Source: Coemansia sp. RSA 922
Lineage: Eukaryota > Kickxellomycota > Kickxellomycetes > Kickxellales > Kickxellaceae
DNA length: 14,118 nt
NCBI GenBank assembly: GCA_027577415.1
Contig: JANBQS010000646.1
Location: 1 to 14,118 of the forward strand
Direction: 5' to 3'
The notes under the pieces are model-generated. The model was given only the letters and a program-made list of their open reading frames with translations, was not told where the DNA came from and did no database searches. Both the position numbers and the translations under genes were made by a program. Below, piece by piece: positions 6,259 through 13,842 of this stretch (position 1 is its first letter; the number at the start of each line of letters is the position of its first letter).

Positions 6259-7863
6259 TCAAAGCATACTTGAGGAGATATTAGCTAGGTGAGCGTAGCA
6301 GTCCTTTTGTGCGTCAATAAATTCAGCCAGGTAGGGCTCCATTGCTTGTGGTACAAACAGCTGCGAGAGTGCACTTGTGCGCCGAATAAGAGCTTGGACG
6401 CCATCGAGTTTAACTTCAAAAGAACAGTCGTTGTTGAATTCGAATAGCTTTAGCATTGCAAGTTTTTCGCCCCAAGCTGTTAGCGGATTTGCACTACTGT
6501 ACAGCGACTCGTCGAAAGCAAAACCGTCATACAGCGCTGTACTGAATTTCAAATAGTGCACGATCAGTTCTGCAAGGTTAGGCAACCGAGCAATCAGTTT
6601 GCAAATAGTCGTATAGTCGACCGTAACTACCTCGAGTTTCGTGAGGTTGACCCAGTGTATCAACTCAGGATCTATCTCGATATTAAATAGCAGCGATGCC
6701 GTACGCCCAATACAGATGTCGCTAAAAAGCTTGTTGGTCACCCTGTAAACTTCGGCTGTCTGGTCAGGCTCGGGTGCGTGAATTTCGACGGACAGATCTC
6801 TCACCCAAGTAAGCTTCAACCGGCTGCAGTGGCGGATATTGTCGATATTCCCAAATAGATAAACCTTCTCTAGCCTGCGAAACGGTAGGTCGGTGTACAG
6901 CAGGTCGCAGTCAGGAGTACAATTTACAATGGTCAATTGTTTGAGGGCCGGAAATCTAAGCTGGTCGCAGCAGCATGTGCCCGAAGCCACCTTGTTCTGT
7001 ATCTCATCCTCACTAAACACATTGCCCCTGCTCTCAAAAATGAGGTCGAGAATGGTCAGATTGTGGAATACAATAGGTTGTGCAAATATGTCGTACCGAA
7101 AGTGATGCCAGGCAAAGTTATGCGGAACGTCATCCAGCTTTAAAACTCTGAGTGTCTCGCCGCAGATACTGGGAAGCACACATGCCGCCGATGAGTCTAA
7201 GCGAAGCTCCAGCACCCTGATGTTTCTTGGAATACAGTAAACAGGTAAAGGAATAGGCCCTTGTACCCTTAGGGTCTGTAGCTGATGGCTGTAACACGCG
7301 GCTAGATTGACGTATAGACTGTCTCCAAAGGCTCCTTGCATTTTATAATACAAGTTTAGCTGAACGATATTTCGCAGGCTCTGCGCAAAATACTGTACGG
7401 TGTGCGCAATATCTGTGACAACTGGTTCGTATGGAGAAAATGGCTTTTCTAAGCGATCAAAAATACTGTCAACCTTGGGAAAAGTAAGCAAGTTGATGTT
7501 CTGCCAGTCAACGCGATCCAGTTTGAGAATATCAACCCCAATGTAATGTAAATAATCGGGAGTAATATGGCCAAGCCACTCAATCGTCAAGCCTCTAGCC
7601 ATCAGTATACACCCGCGCAAGATAAAAAGCTCGGCGTTAGAACTCCATATAAGAAGCGCGTTAAATTTAGAGGCCGACGTAGCAGCCACCTCGACATAGA
7701 TATGGTAAAACACAGCGCCCAATGCCAGCTTAGCCCAGGCTTGGCACACAGCTAGTAAAGGGAGCTTGGTCTTCCACTGAGATAGCGTAAGGGCAGGAGT
7801 AGCTGCTGCCGTGTACAATATCCGGGAAATAACAGTCGCTGGAAGGTTGTTAATATGTGGCAT
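6259..7863 (-). CDS. F-box-like leucine-rich protein, member 1
   Basis: A 534-residue protein with an N-terminal F-box-like segment (LPATVISRIL at 7-16; the family Trp in CQAWAKLAL at 43), then irregular leucine-rich stretches such as NIRVLELRLD, ETLRVLKLDDV, NLTILDLIF and NLAELIVHYLKF. This layout fits F-box/LRR adaptors that bind substrates for SCF ubiquitin ligases, but Skp1 binding is not shown. I chose the ATG at 7863 because it puts the F-box-like motif near the N-terminus as in its neighbours and has A at -3. An in-frame ATG at 7965, also with A at -3, would add 34 residues with a hydrophobic run. Only distantly similar to the other two family members here. It shares a 421-bp divergent spacer with the gene at 8285. 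Confidence 0.75.
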   Translation of the reverse strand: MPHINNLPATVISRILYTAAATPALTLSQWKTKLPLLAVCQAWAKLALGAVFYHIYVEVAATSASKFNALLIWSSNAELFILRGCILMARGLTIEWLGHITPDYLHYIGVDILKLDRVDWQNINLLTFPKVDSIFDRLEKPFSPYEPVVTDIAHTVQYFAQSLRNIVQLNLYYKMQGAFGDSLYVNLAACYSHQLQTLRVQGPIPLPVYCIPRNIRVLELRLDSSAACVLPSICGETLRVLKLDDVPHNFAWHHFRYDIFAQPIVFHNLTILDLIFESRGNVFSEDEIQNKVASGTCCCDQLRFPALKQLTIVNCTPDCDLLYTDLPFRRLEKVYLFGNIDNIRHCSRLKLTWVRDLSVEIHAPEPDQTAEVYRVTNKLFSDICIGRTASLLFNIEIDPELIHWVNLTKLEVVTVDYTTICKLIARLPNLAELIVHYLKFSTALYDGFAFDESLYSSANPLTAWGEKLAMLKLFEFNNDCSFEVKLDGVQALIRRTSALSQLFVPQAMEPYLAEFIDAQKDCYAHLANISSSML

Positions 7864-8284
7864 GGTAAGCAAATGTAAAGAATTGGAATAGAGGTAAAGA
7901 AAAAAGTTGTAGAAGAGAAAGACAAGGCATGTTGGACATGTGTCAATTGTGCATATCTCCTGCATCCTTTGTCTTTATTGTGGTTCTAGTTAGCATGTCA
8001 TGCAGATGAACAATAAAACCTCAAAGTAAATTAGCATTAAATAATCACAAAAGGGGGATATAATGATGTTGCCTTTGCTTTATTTGTGTCATTTGCCTTC
8101 TTTGCTGAGACTAGGGACTTGTCTCATCGCCAAAGCGGCTAAAGAGTTGGACTGCTTGGCGAGAAAGGGCTTTTGGGGGTTTCCCACTCTTACCTTCTCT
8201 TGCTTCATTATTCACTTACAACTTTTTACTTCCCTCCAAGCTATCCAAATTTTAGCAATTTTCAACCAGCCATTATTAGCCACT
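7864..8284. promoter_or_regulatory. Divergent promoter region between two F-box-like genes
   Basis: This 421-bp spacer must contain both promoters. It has a GATATAATG TATA-like site at about 8057-8065 and a pyrimidine-rich block at about 8185-8240 before the + gene. The reading frames of both flanking genes stay open into it, with upstream in-frame ATGs at 7965 (-) and 8063 (+), giving hydrophobic N-terminal extensions that have no counterpart in the paralogue. I treat these as untranslated but cannot exclude longer proteins. Confidence 0.45.
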
Positions 8285-9838
8285 ATGTCCAGCCATTTGT
8301 CGCTAGCCCAAGATCTTCCAGTCGATGTTGTACGTTTAATCATAAAGCGAGTGATACTAGAACAGAAGTCGCCCTTGTATATTGACAGATTCCAAATGTC
8401 AAACTTACAGGAACTTCTGAACGTGAGTTCAACTTGGCAACGGGTAGCCCTTGAATTCCTGTGGAGATACTTCAGCCTCTATATCGATGTCAAGACTAAT
8501 GAAGTGTGGCTTCAATGTCCTAAGTGGGGCAAAGGGAATGGAATTACATACCATGCTGCAAACTTGGTTAAAGAAATTTTTGTAGATGTCACCATGTCTG
8601 AAATTGTTAGCGGAGTTGCTCACACACTACTGTCCAACTTTATTGGACATACTAAATGCTTTCCCTTGACGTACAAGCTTACTGTCAATATAACAGGCGT
8701 CAAGAGCCAGTACATTGATTCCAAAGATATCGCCATCACTAATACTCTTGAGTTTGCTAAACTACTCAAGGCAATGGCGTCAGTATCAAAGACAATGGAT
8801 GTAATATGTTGTGGTAGAAAATCCGATCCGAGAAATACCAATGACAGTCTTGGCAGTAATTTGAATGAAGAAATGTTAGGAGTTTTTGCTAATGCGCTTT
8901 ATGCCTCTACGAAACGTGCACATCGCAGCTTATCAGGATTGGATTATGTGAACCCATCGACTATTGGCTACATTCCATTGCTTTCCTTGCTTGCACTAAG
9001 CTGTAAAGGATCACCAGATGTGCACACAAGCCTGATGCACAAGTCCGCAAGTATGCTTCAGTATCTGGACATTAGCATACATGATGCCAACATGTTAATT
9101 TATGATAAAAATGGCGAGGCTGTTTTATATCCAAATTTGCAGGATCTCCAATTGTATATGTGTGTCCGGAGTCATTCTAATGTAGATTTAATGGCAGCTA
9201 AAGCTGTACCATTTCCCGTTTTGAAAACATTGAGACTGGAATCATCATACCCATTTCATGATGATGTGCTATTCCGAGGCAACACCACAACACTGGAGTA
9301 TCTGGATTTTCGCTTGGATCATGATACTATCCTCATGCTTAACAAGAGCCAGGTATTTGAAAGCAAGCACAAGGTCCTGCGACATGTATTTTTGTGTAAA
9401 GACAACGACGGTATGGGTCTCTATGATACCCCAGAGGCTGATATTTGCACATTTATGAGAAATATGATGGTGGCTGCTACAACGTTGACAGTGTCAGCGT
9501 CGAAAATAGCCAAGGCCTGCATAGCAGTCGCACAGTCGGGACAATTGTTCAATAATATCAAAGTGCTTGATTTACAATTAGAAAGTCAATACCTATGTGT
9601 TATATTAGGCTTGCTGAAGGTACTCCCAGCCCTTGTCTACCTTAGAAGTAACATTAGTGGTCTGGGGCCAGAGCTTGAGAGCATTGCCTTTGAAGAGCGC
9701 CCTGACTATGTTTCTTCCATATATCGAGATGCAGGGACAAACTTGCAAGTTTGGGACACAAATTGCTATACTTTTCGCCATTCTTCTCAATTTATAGACT
9801 ACATCTTGCTCCTAGCACTTGCAAGCCCAAAGCTGTAG
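8285..9838 (+). CDS. F-box-like leucine-rich protein, member 2, with early TAG stop
   Basis: A 517-residue protein, collinear with the 11513-13189 gene over its whole length. The chosen ATG (A at -3) places LPVDV at 11-15 and a Trp at 51, the same residue numbers as in the paralogue, which fixes the start in both. The F-box-like segment is followed by leucine-rich stretches and shared blocks such as HKSAS-LQYLDI, FPVL--L and VLFRGN--TLEYL. The frame ends at TAG 9836-9838 after LLLALASPKL, exactly where the paralogue continues with H. The next 41 codons remain open and homologous and end at TAG 9962-9964. So this is either a gene that lost its last 42 residues very recently, a readthrough gene, or a sequencing error. 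AATAAA at 10003-10008 lies past the distal stop. Likely role: substrate adaptor, inferred. Confidence 0.8.
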   Translation: MSSHLSLAQDLPVDVVRLIIKRVILEQKSPLYIDRFQMSNLQELLNVSSTWQRVALEFLWRYFSLYIDVKTNEVWLQCPKWGKGNGITYHAANLVKEIFVDVTMSEIVSGVAHTLLSNFIGHTKCFPLTYKLTVNITGVKSQYIDSKDIAITNTLEFAKLLKAMASVSKTMDVICCGRKSDPRNTNDSLGSNLNEEMLGVFANALYASTKRAHRSLSGLDYVNPSTIGYIPLLSLLALSCKGSPDVHTSLMHKSASMLQYLDISIHDANMLIYDKNGEAVLYPNLQDLQLYMCVRSHSNVDLMAAKAVPFPVLKTLRLESSYPFHDDVLFRGNTTTLEYLDFRLDHDTILMLNKSQVFESKHKVLRHVFLCKDNDGMGLYDTPEADICTFMRNMMVAATTLTVSASKIAKACIAVAQSGQLFNNIKVLDLQLESQYLCVILGLLKVLPALVYLRSNISGLGPELESIAFEERPDYVSSIYRDAGTNLQVWDTNCYTFRHSSQFIDYILLLALASPKL

Positions 9839-9964
9839 CGGATAAAGGCAACGTCAGCCATCGTTAAAGATTATCATGCCAGAATAGCCCAAGTACTGGA
9901 GAGTGGACCATATAGCAAGTATGCACTGCAGCTAAATCGACTTTTCAACGCTGTTTGTGGGTAG
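9839..9964 (+). pseudogene. In-frame homologous C-terminal tail beyond the TAG stop of member 2
   Basis: Forty-one sense codons follow the TAG without a frameshift and include VLESGPYSKYA, shared exactly with the paralogue apart from one preceding residue (Q versus E). The segment ends at TAG 9962-9964, the same number of codons after the marker position as in the paralogue's own C-terminus. It is either a freshly severed end of the gene or a readthrough extension. Confidence 0.8.
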
Positions 9965-10773
9965 AGGAGGGTTGGGAAAGGTTGAATGTGATAGTTTGCA
10001 GTAATAAATGCTAGCTAGTTGTACAATCAAATGAAAGGTTATGCTGCTAGCGAATATTGCTATTTTCTTTAATTAGTCAAACAACAAGCGGGCATAGCCT
10101 CAAATATATTGAAGGAGCACAATGCATTTTCTTATTATCGCAATAAAACACATGTGATCAGTTTTTGCCACTACAGCACAGTAAAAGTTTGGGGGTGTAC
10201 CAGAGCCAGCAGCAGCACGCAACTTGGAGCAAGGCTCATTAGGTCTTATTGAAGGCCACTGAGAAGCCTGAGTCACAATCTCTTGTCTACTGGCGCATAA
10301 ATTGAGATGACTAGTGGGTGGCAGTGTATGCTAGTCTGAGAGAAAACTCAAGAGGTGCCGCACCTGGTTGTCCAAGGTTCGCATAATACATGTTTTCAGA
10401 GTTTCTAACGTAAATGTTAAAAAGGGCCTACAGTGCAGGGAATGCAAACACATTTTCTTTAGACCAGATCCAGGAAACTGCCACCCAGTTTCTACTCCGT
10501 GATCTAGCTTTAAATACATTGCTTAGCCTTTTGATTCAATGCTAATAAATTTAGAAAAATTGAAGCCTTTATATTCCAAATGATTGCTTTCTGCTAAGAA
10601 AAGCACGCCTCCTTTGGGGCTTGTTTTCAAAGGACGGCCGTAGCTATCCTTTCACTGCCAGTCAGGCAAAAAGTAGGAGGTTTAGCTGCTCTGGGATTTC
10701 CCCTCTTTCTTCTCTAGTCTCCATTTTATAGAATTTTTTGTTAGCATCCACTTTTGAACCTACTTTAACACGC
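9965..10773. other. Noncoding spacer of about 0.8 kb
   Basis: I see no convincing gene here. An AATAAA at 10003-10008 fits the 3' end of the F-box-like gene. Another AATAAA at 10544-10549 has no obvious upstream gene. Short open frames on both strands lack any recognisable feature. No tRNA-like box pair and no remnant of the F-box-like family was found by eye. Confidence 0.5.
10003..10008 (+). terminator. AATAAA poly(A) signal of F-box-like member 2
   Basis: A canonical hexamer about 40 bases after the distal TAG and about 165 after the early TAG. Its close spacing to the distal stop fits the idea that the distal stop is the ancestral gene end. Confidence 0.5.
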
Positions 10774-11274
10774 ATGTCTCCTCCAGCACCTTCAGCATAC
10801 TCTAAAGCTTGGAATGGATTAATTACCCTTCGAGTGAGCTTCCCTGATATTGCAACATGTCTGGATGGTGAGGCGTATGAAGAAATTGGCATCAATGTGC
10901 ATAGGGATACCGTTAAACAAGTTAAAAATGCCATTGCTACTAAGCTTGGCATTGAAGCTGATGAATTCGTGTTCTACCACAAGCCTACCGAGAAAGATTA
11001 CAAGTCGGAGTCGAATAAATTATTTGCCAAGGCATATATTCGTGGAAACTACATATCATACGTCGAAGGGGGTTGTGAAATGAAGCCGTTAAAAATGGGT
11101 CTGTACAAGAATAAGTTTTATAAAGGCAAGACCGGCATCCTCGAGTGGATGTTGAGGCAAAAAGAAGATTGCAAAGACTGCTTGGGACATCACTGTAAAG
11201 GTGGTCGGCTTGCTGAAGTATTTGCAAAGGATAGGGTGATGTTTAGGGCTCAACGCAATACTCCATCCGCATAA
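10774..11274 (+). CDS. Unrecognised small protein with a possible ubiquitin-like fold and a Cys/His cluster
   Basis: A 166-residue protein I cannot assign. Residues about 18-70 (LITLRVSFPD through VFYHKP) have the pattern of a ubiquitin-like beta-grasp: a beta strand pair, then VKQVKNAIATKLGI as helix, then a strand. This is a resemblance only. Residues about 128-142 hold a C/H cluster, CKDCLGHHC, that could bind a metal. The protein is rich in Lys and Tyr and has no signal peptide or membrane segment. I chose the first ATG; the frame is open for 12 more codons upstream without an ATG, so a 5' exon is possible. The gene sits between two inverted F-box-like paralogues and is followed by AATAAA (11442-11447) and an A21 run (11490-11510). 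Confidence 0.6.
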   Translation: MSPPAPSAYSKAWNGLITLRVSFPDIATCLDGEAYEEIGINVHRDTVKQVKNAIATKLGIEADEFVFYHKPTEKDYKSESNKLFAKAYIRGNYISYVEGGCEMKPLKMGLYKNKFYKGKTGILEWMLRQKEDCKDCLGHHCKGGRLAEVFAKDRVMFRAQRNTPSA

Positions 11275-11441
11275 ACTGCCCCTAGCATTGAGAGTAGTAT
11301 AGTTCAAGAGTAATATTGTTAAACCCTAAATTTGTTGGCCATTAGGCTAAGGTAAAATATTGTTTAGTCCTTGTTACGCCTAGAAATATATTTACGAATA
11401 CCAATGTCATCATAGTAGTTCAGGCTTTGTGCGAGTAGAAC

Positions 11442-11447
11442 AATAAA
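11442..11447 (+). terminator. AATAAA poly(A) signal for the 10774-11274 gene
   Basis: Canonical hexamer 168 bases after the stop, 43 bases before a run of 21 A residues. The combination resembles the 3' end of a polyadenylated transcript. Confidence 0.45.
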
Positions 11448-11489
11448 CTCTTGTTATATTCAGTATAAATGTAAAGGTTGTTAAAAATG

Positions 11490-11510
11490 AAAAAAAAAAA
11501 AAAAAAAAAA
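11490..11510. repeat. A21 homopolymer, T21 on the strand of the next gene
   Basis: Twenty-one A residues on the + strand, ending two bases before the stop codon of the - strand F-box-like gene. Read on that gene's strand it is TAA-AG-T21. It follows an AATAAA on the + strand, so it can be read as a genomic poly(A) tail or simply as slippage-prone DNA. Confidence 0.9.
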
Positions 11511-11512
11511 CT

Positions 11513-13189
11513 TTACTCATATATGATGTCCGAAACACGACTGAGCTGAGATGCATATTTGCTATATGGACCACTCTCAAGAACCTCCGTAATCTTCTTG
11601 TGATAGTCGGGAACAGCATTGGAAATTAGCTCCACACGGTGCAGGCTTGGACACACTAGCGCCAAAAGCAAGATATAGTCAATAGTTTCATCCTCAAAGC
11701 GGTAATTGAAGAAAGTCATCTCCCAGACCTGCAAGTTACTTCCCATGTTACCATAGGTAGAAACAATATGGTCGGGTAACTCATCGGCTGTAATGTGCAC
11801 CATACTGGGGTCCATTCCACTTATACCACTCCTCAGCCTTGTAACGGCCGGAAGTGCCTTCAGAATACTTAGCACGTTTAACATTGACATTTTCTCAAAC
11901 TTTGTTTCTAGTACTCTGATATTCTGAAATCCGTGACCTTGTTGTGCTGCCACAATAACATAATTCAGCCATATGGAGGATGTTATAACAAATCGTTTGG
12001 CATTACTCACTAGATTGTTTAATAATCTGCTCAATTCGTCATGAGAGGTAACGCGCGGGTTGTCATTATAAAAGTCATCGTTAAGAAGAATGACATGATG
12101 CAGGGCAGTGTGTACGTTTTCAAAAACGTGACCAATGTTACGCTCCTGTTGGGAATTCATGCATAGAGTAAACTCCAGATACTCCAAGGTGGCATTGTTG
12201 CCACGGAACAGCACTTCATTAAAGTACTTGTAACTCTGGGATATCTTTAGGCTCCTTAGTACAGGGAATGTCACAACATCAGATGGCACTAACCTTGTGT
12301 TTTGGTCATTTTCTACACAGTGGCTCATATGTAGATGCTGCAACTTTGGATAAACGACAACATCGTTCTTGGCATCATACAAAAATGTGCTTGGATCGGT
12401 TACTCCAATATCGAGGTATTGAAGCGTGCTGGCCGACTTGTGCACTAGACCCATGCTTTGAGATAGTGGGTTGCTACTAAATAGCTGAAGCCATGATAAT
12501 TGCGGAATGAAGTCAATTGTAGACATATTTAAAATGCCTGCATCTCCCATGTCTAGATTGGAACATGTACTATCACCATATAGAGAATTGACAAAAAGTC
12601 CAAAAATGTCTTCATCCAACTCTCCGATGAGCTCTTTAAAGTAGTAGCTTCTTATCGTCGGACTAGTAGCACACACGACTTGAATAGCTTTTGCTGCTGG
12701 AGCAAGCGACTTTAGCAACTGTACAAAAGCAAGAACATTGTCAATAGCGTTATTCTTTGAGGGCTCGCTCTTACCAGTGTTAACCGTGACAACAATTCTA
12801 TTGGCCGAGGGATAGCACTTGGTGGCTCCCAAGTACTTTGTAAGACATTTGTGAGCAGCGCCATTTACAACTCCGGGCATGTGGACACTTATATGTAGCA
12901 CTTTGACCAAGTTCGTAATACTCTGAGACAGCGCGTTCTCTTTAACCCATGGAGGGCGAGCGAGGTACACACCAGATGACTTGGGATTTAATGTGAGTGT
13001 TACCTCATGCCATAGGTACTCAAGAGCAGCCTGTCGCCAATTAAGGCACATGGGTAGCAAAGCCTTTAACTTGTTCTTGTTGCTGCTACCTCTGCCAAAT
13101 GGCATACCCTTCTCATTTACTACATACTTTATTATTAAAAGTAAGACGTCGACAGGAAGCCTCTGCGCTGGTGAAACACTGTTAAACAT
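11513..13189 (-). CDS. F-box-like leucine-rich protein, member 3
   Basis: A 558-residue paralogue of the 8285-9838 gene, and the intact one of the pair. LPVDVLLLIIKYV at 11-23 and the Trp at 51 (LNWRQAALEYLW) form the F-box-like segment, with leucine-rich stretches beyond (LQYLDIGV, HLHMSHCV, VLRSLKIS, ATLEYLEFTL). The C-terminus runs through DETIDYILLLAL, SLHRVEL and VLESGPYSKYASQLSR to a TAA stop. The ATG at 13189 has A at -3 and is confirmed by exact register with the paralogue. No AATAAA or ATTAAA is found on the - strand in the 230 bases past the stop, where a T21 run begins after two bases. Probably an SCF-type substrate adaptor, by analogy only. Oriented head-on to its paralogue, as expected after an inverted duplication. 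Confidence 0.8.
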   Translation of the reverse strand: MFNSVSPAQRLPVDVLLLIIKYVVNEKGMPFGRGSSNKNKLKALLPMCLNWRQAALEYLWHEVTLTLNPKSSGVYLARPPWVKENALSQSITNLVKVLHISVHMPGVVNGAAHKCLTKYLGATKCYPSANRIVVTVNTGKSEPSKNNAIDNVLAFVQLLKSLAPAAKAIQVVCATSPTIRSYYFKELIGELDEDIFGLFVNSLYGDSTCSNLDMGDAGILNMSTIDFIPQLSWLQLFSSNPLSQSMGLVHKSASTLQYLDIGVTDPSTFLYDAKNDVVVYPKLQHLHMSHCVENDQNTRLVPSDVVTFPVLRSLKISQSYKYFNEVLFRGNNATLEYLEFTLCMNSQQERNIGHVFENVHTALHHVILLNDDFYNDNPRVTSHDELSRLLNNLVSNAKRFVITSSIWLNYVIVAAQQGHGFQNIRVLETKFEKMSMLNVLSILKALPAVTRLRSGISGMDPSMVHITADELPDHIVSTYGNMGSNLQVWEMTFFNYRFEDETIDYILLLALVCPSLHRVELISNAVPDYHKKITEVLESGPYSKYASQLSRVSDIIYE

Positions 13190-13842
13190 GATTGCTTGGT
13201 TCAAAAAAGAGTTGAGCTAGGTAGGTTGCAAAAAAATTGTGAGGAGAAAAGAAAAAGGTGGAGGACAGAGGGGGTCCAGACATGCAGAGAAATAGCTGCA
13301 CAAGCGTTTGGCCACTTTTCTGGCTCAAAAACCACAGGCTTTGGGGGGGGGGGAATGCTTTGCAGGAAAGGAGAGGGCAGCCAAAGTCATATTTCTTTGA
13401 AGAAAGAAAAGAGATGGTTGGCCAACGTGCCATCCACTGCACTTTATTCCCACCAGAGAATAGGAATACGCAAAAAAAAAACAGCCTTGTAGTTTTGTTG
13501 AATTTGAGAAAAGTACTACTGGCCACTAGTGTACCACCAATAATTGAGAGTAGATTTTTTTTTTTTGCTATTTTATATTATTTAAGAAGCCAAGCACAAA
13601 TAAAGAAACTAAACAACTATTATTCATGGCTTCGGCAGCTCAGACCTTATGAACTGTTGCCAGCCGGTTGTCACAATGTATGGCCGCAGCTATAACCCTT
13701 AGCTCTAGTGCCACTGGCCTAAAGTCGAGGATATCACATATAGACAGCCATGCTGCAGTTGAAACTGCTGAATTTCTCTCACATTAGATGCACTCAGTAA
13801 TCAGTTCTTGCCTCATGATATAGTACCTCATTCATAGTGTAC
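13190..13842. other. Spacer with homopolymer runs upstream of F-box-like member 3
   Basis: About 650 bp without a supportable gene. It contains G11 at 13343-13353, T12 at 13555-13566, a run of nine A near 13472-13480, and a palindrome GTTGGCCAAC at 13417-13426. On the - strand the 300 bases before the F-box-like gene are pyrimidine-rich, as expected of a fungal promoter. Open frames here on both strands are low-complexity and look accidental. Confidence 0.5.

Noticed and set aside
9836..9838. TAG reassigned to an amino acid in this genome
   Set aside because: TAG also closes the Fanzor-like gene, where the frame is followed at once by another stop, and it ends the conserved tail at 9962-9964.
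10318..10390. Possible tRNA, from a GGTTCGCATAAT sequence resembling a B box
   Set aside because: No matching A box or acceptor stem at the right distance, and the B-box match is incomplete.
10331..10952. Short - strand frames in the spacer before the small gene
   Set aside because: No motif, no homology to neighbours, and one overlaps the better-supported + strand gene antisense.
13258..13695. 145-residue + strand frame upstream of F-box-like member 3
   Set aside because: It runs through homopolymers (G11, A9, T12) and the presumed promoter; composition is low-complexity with no recognisable motif.
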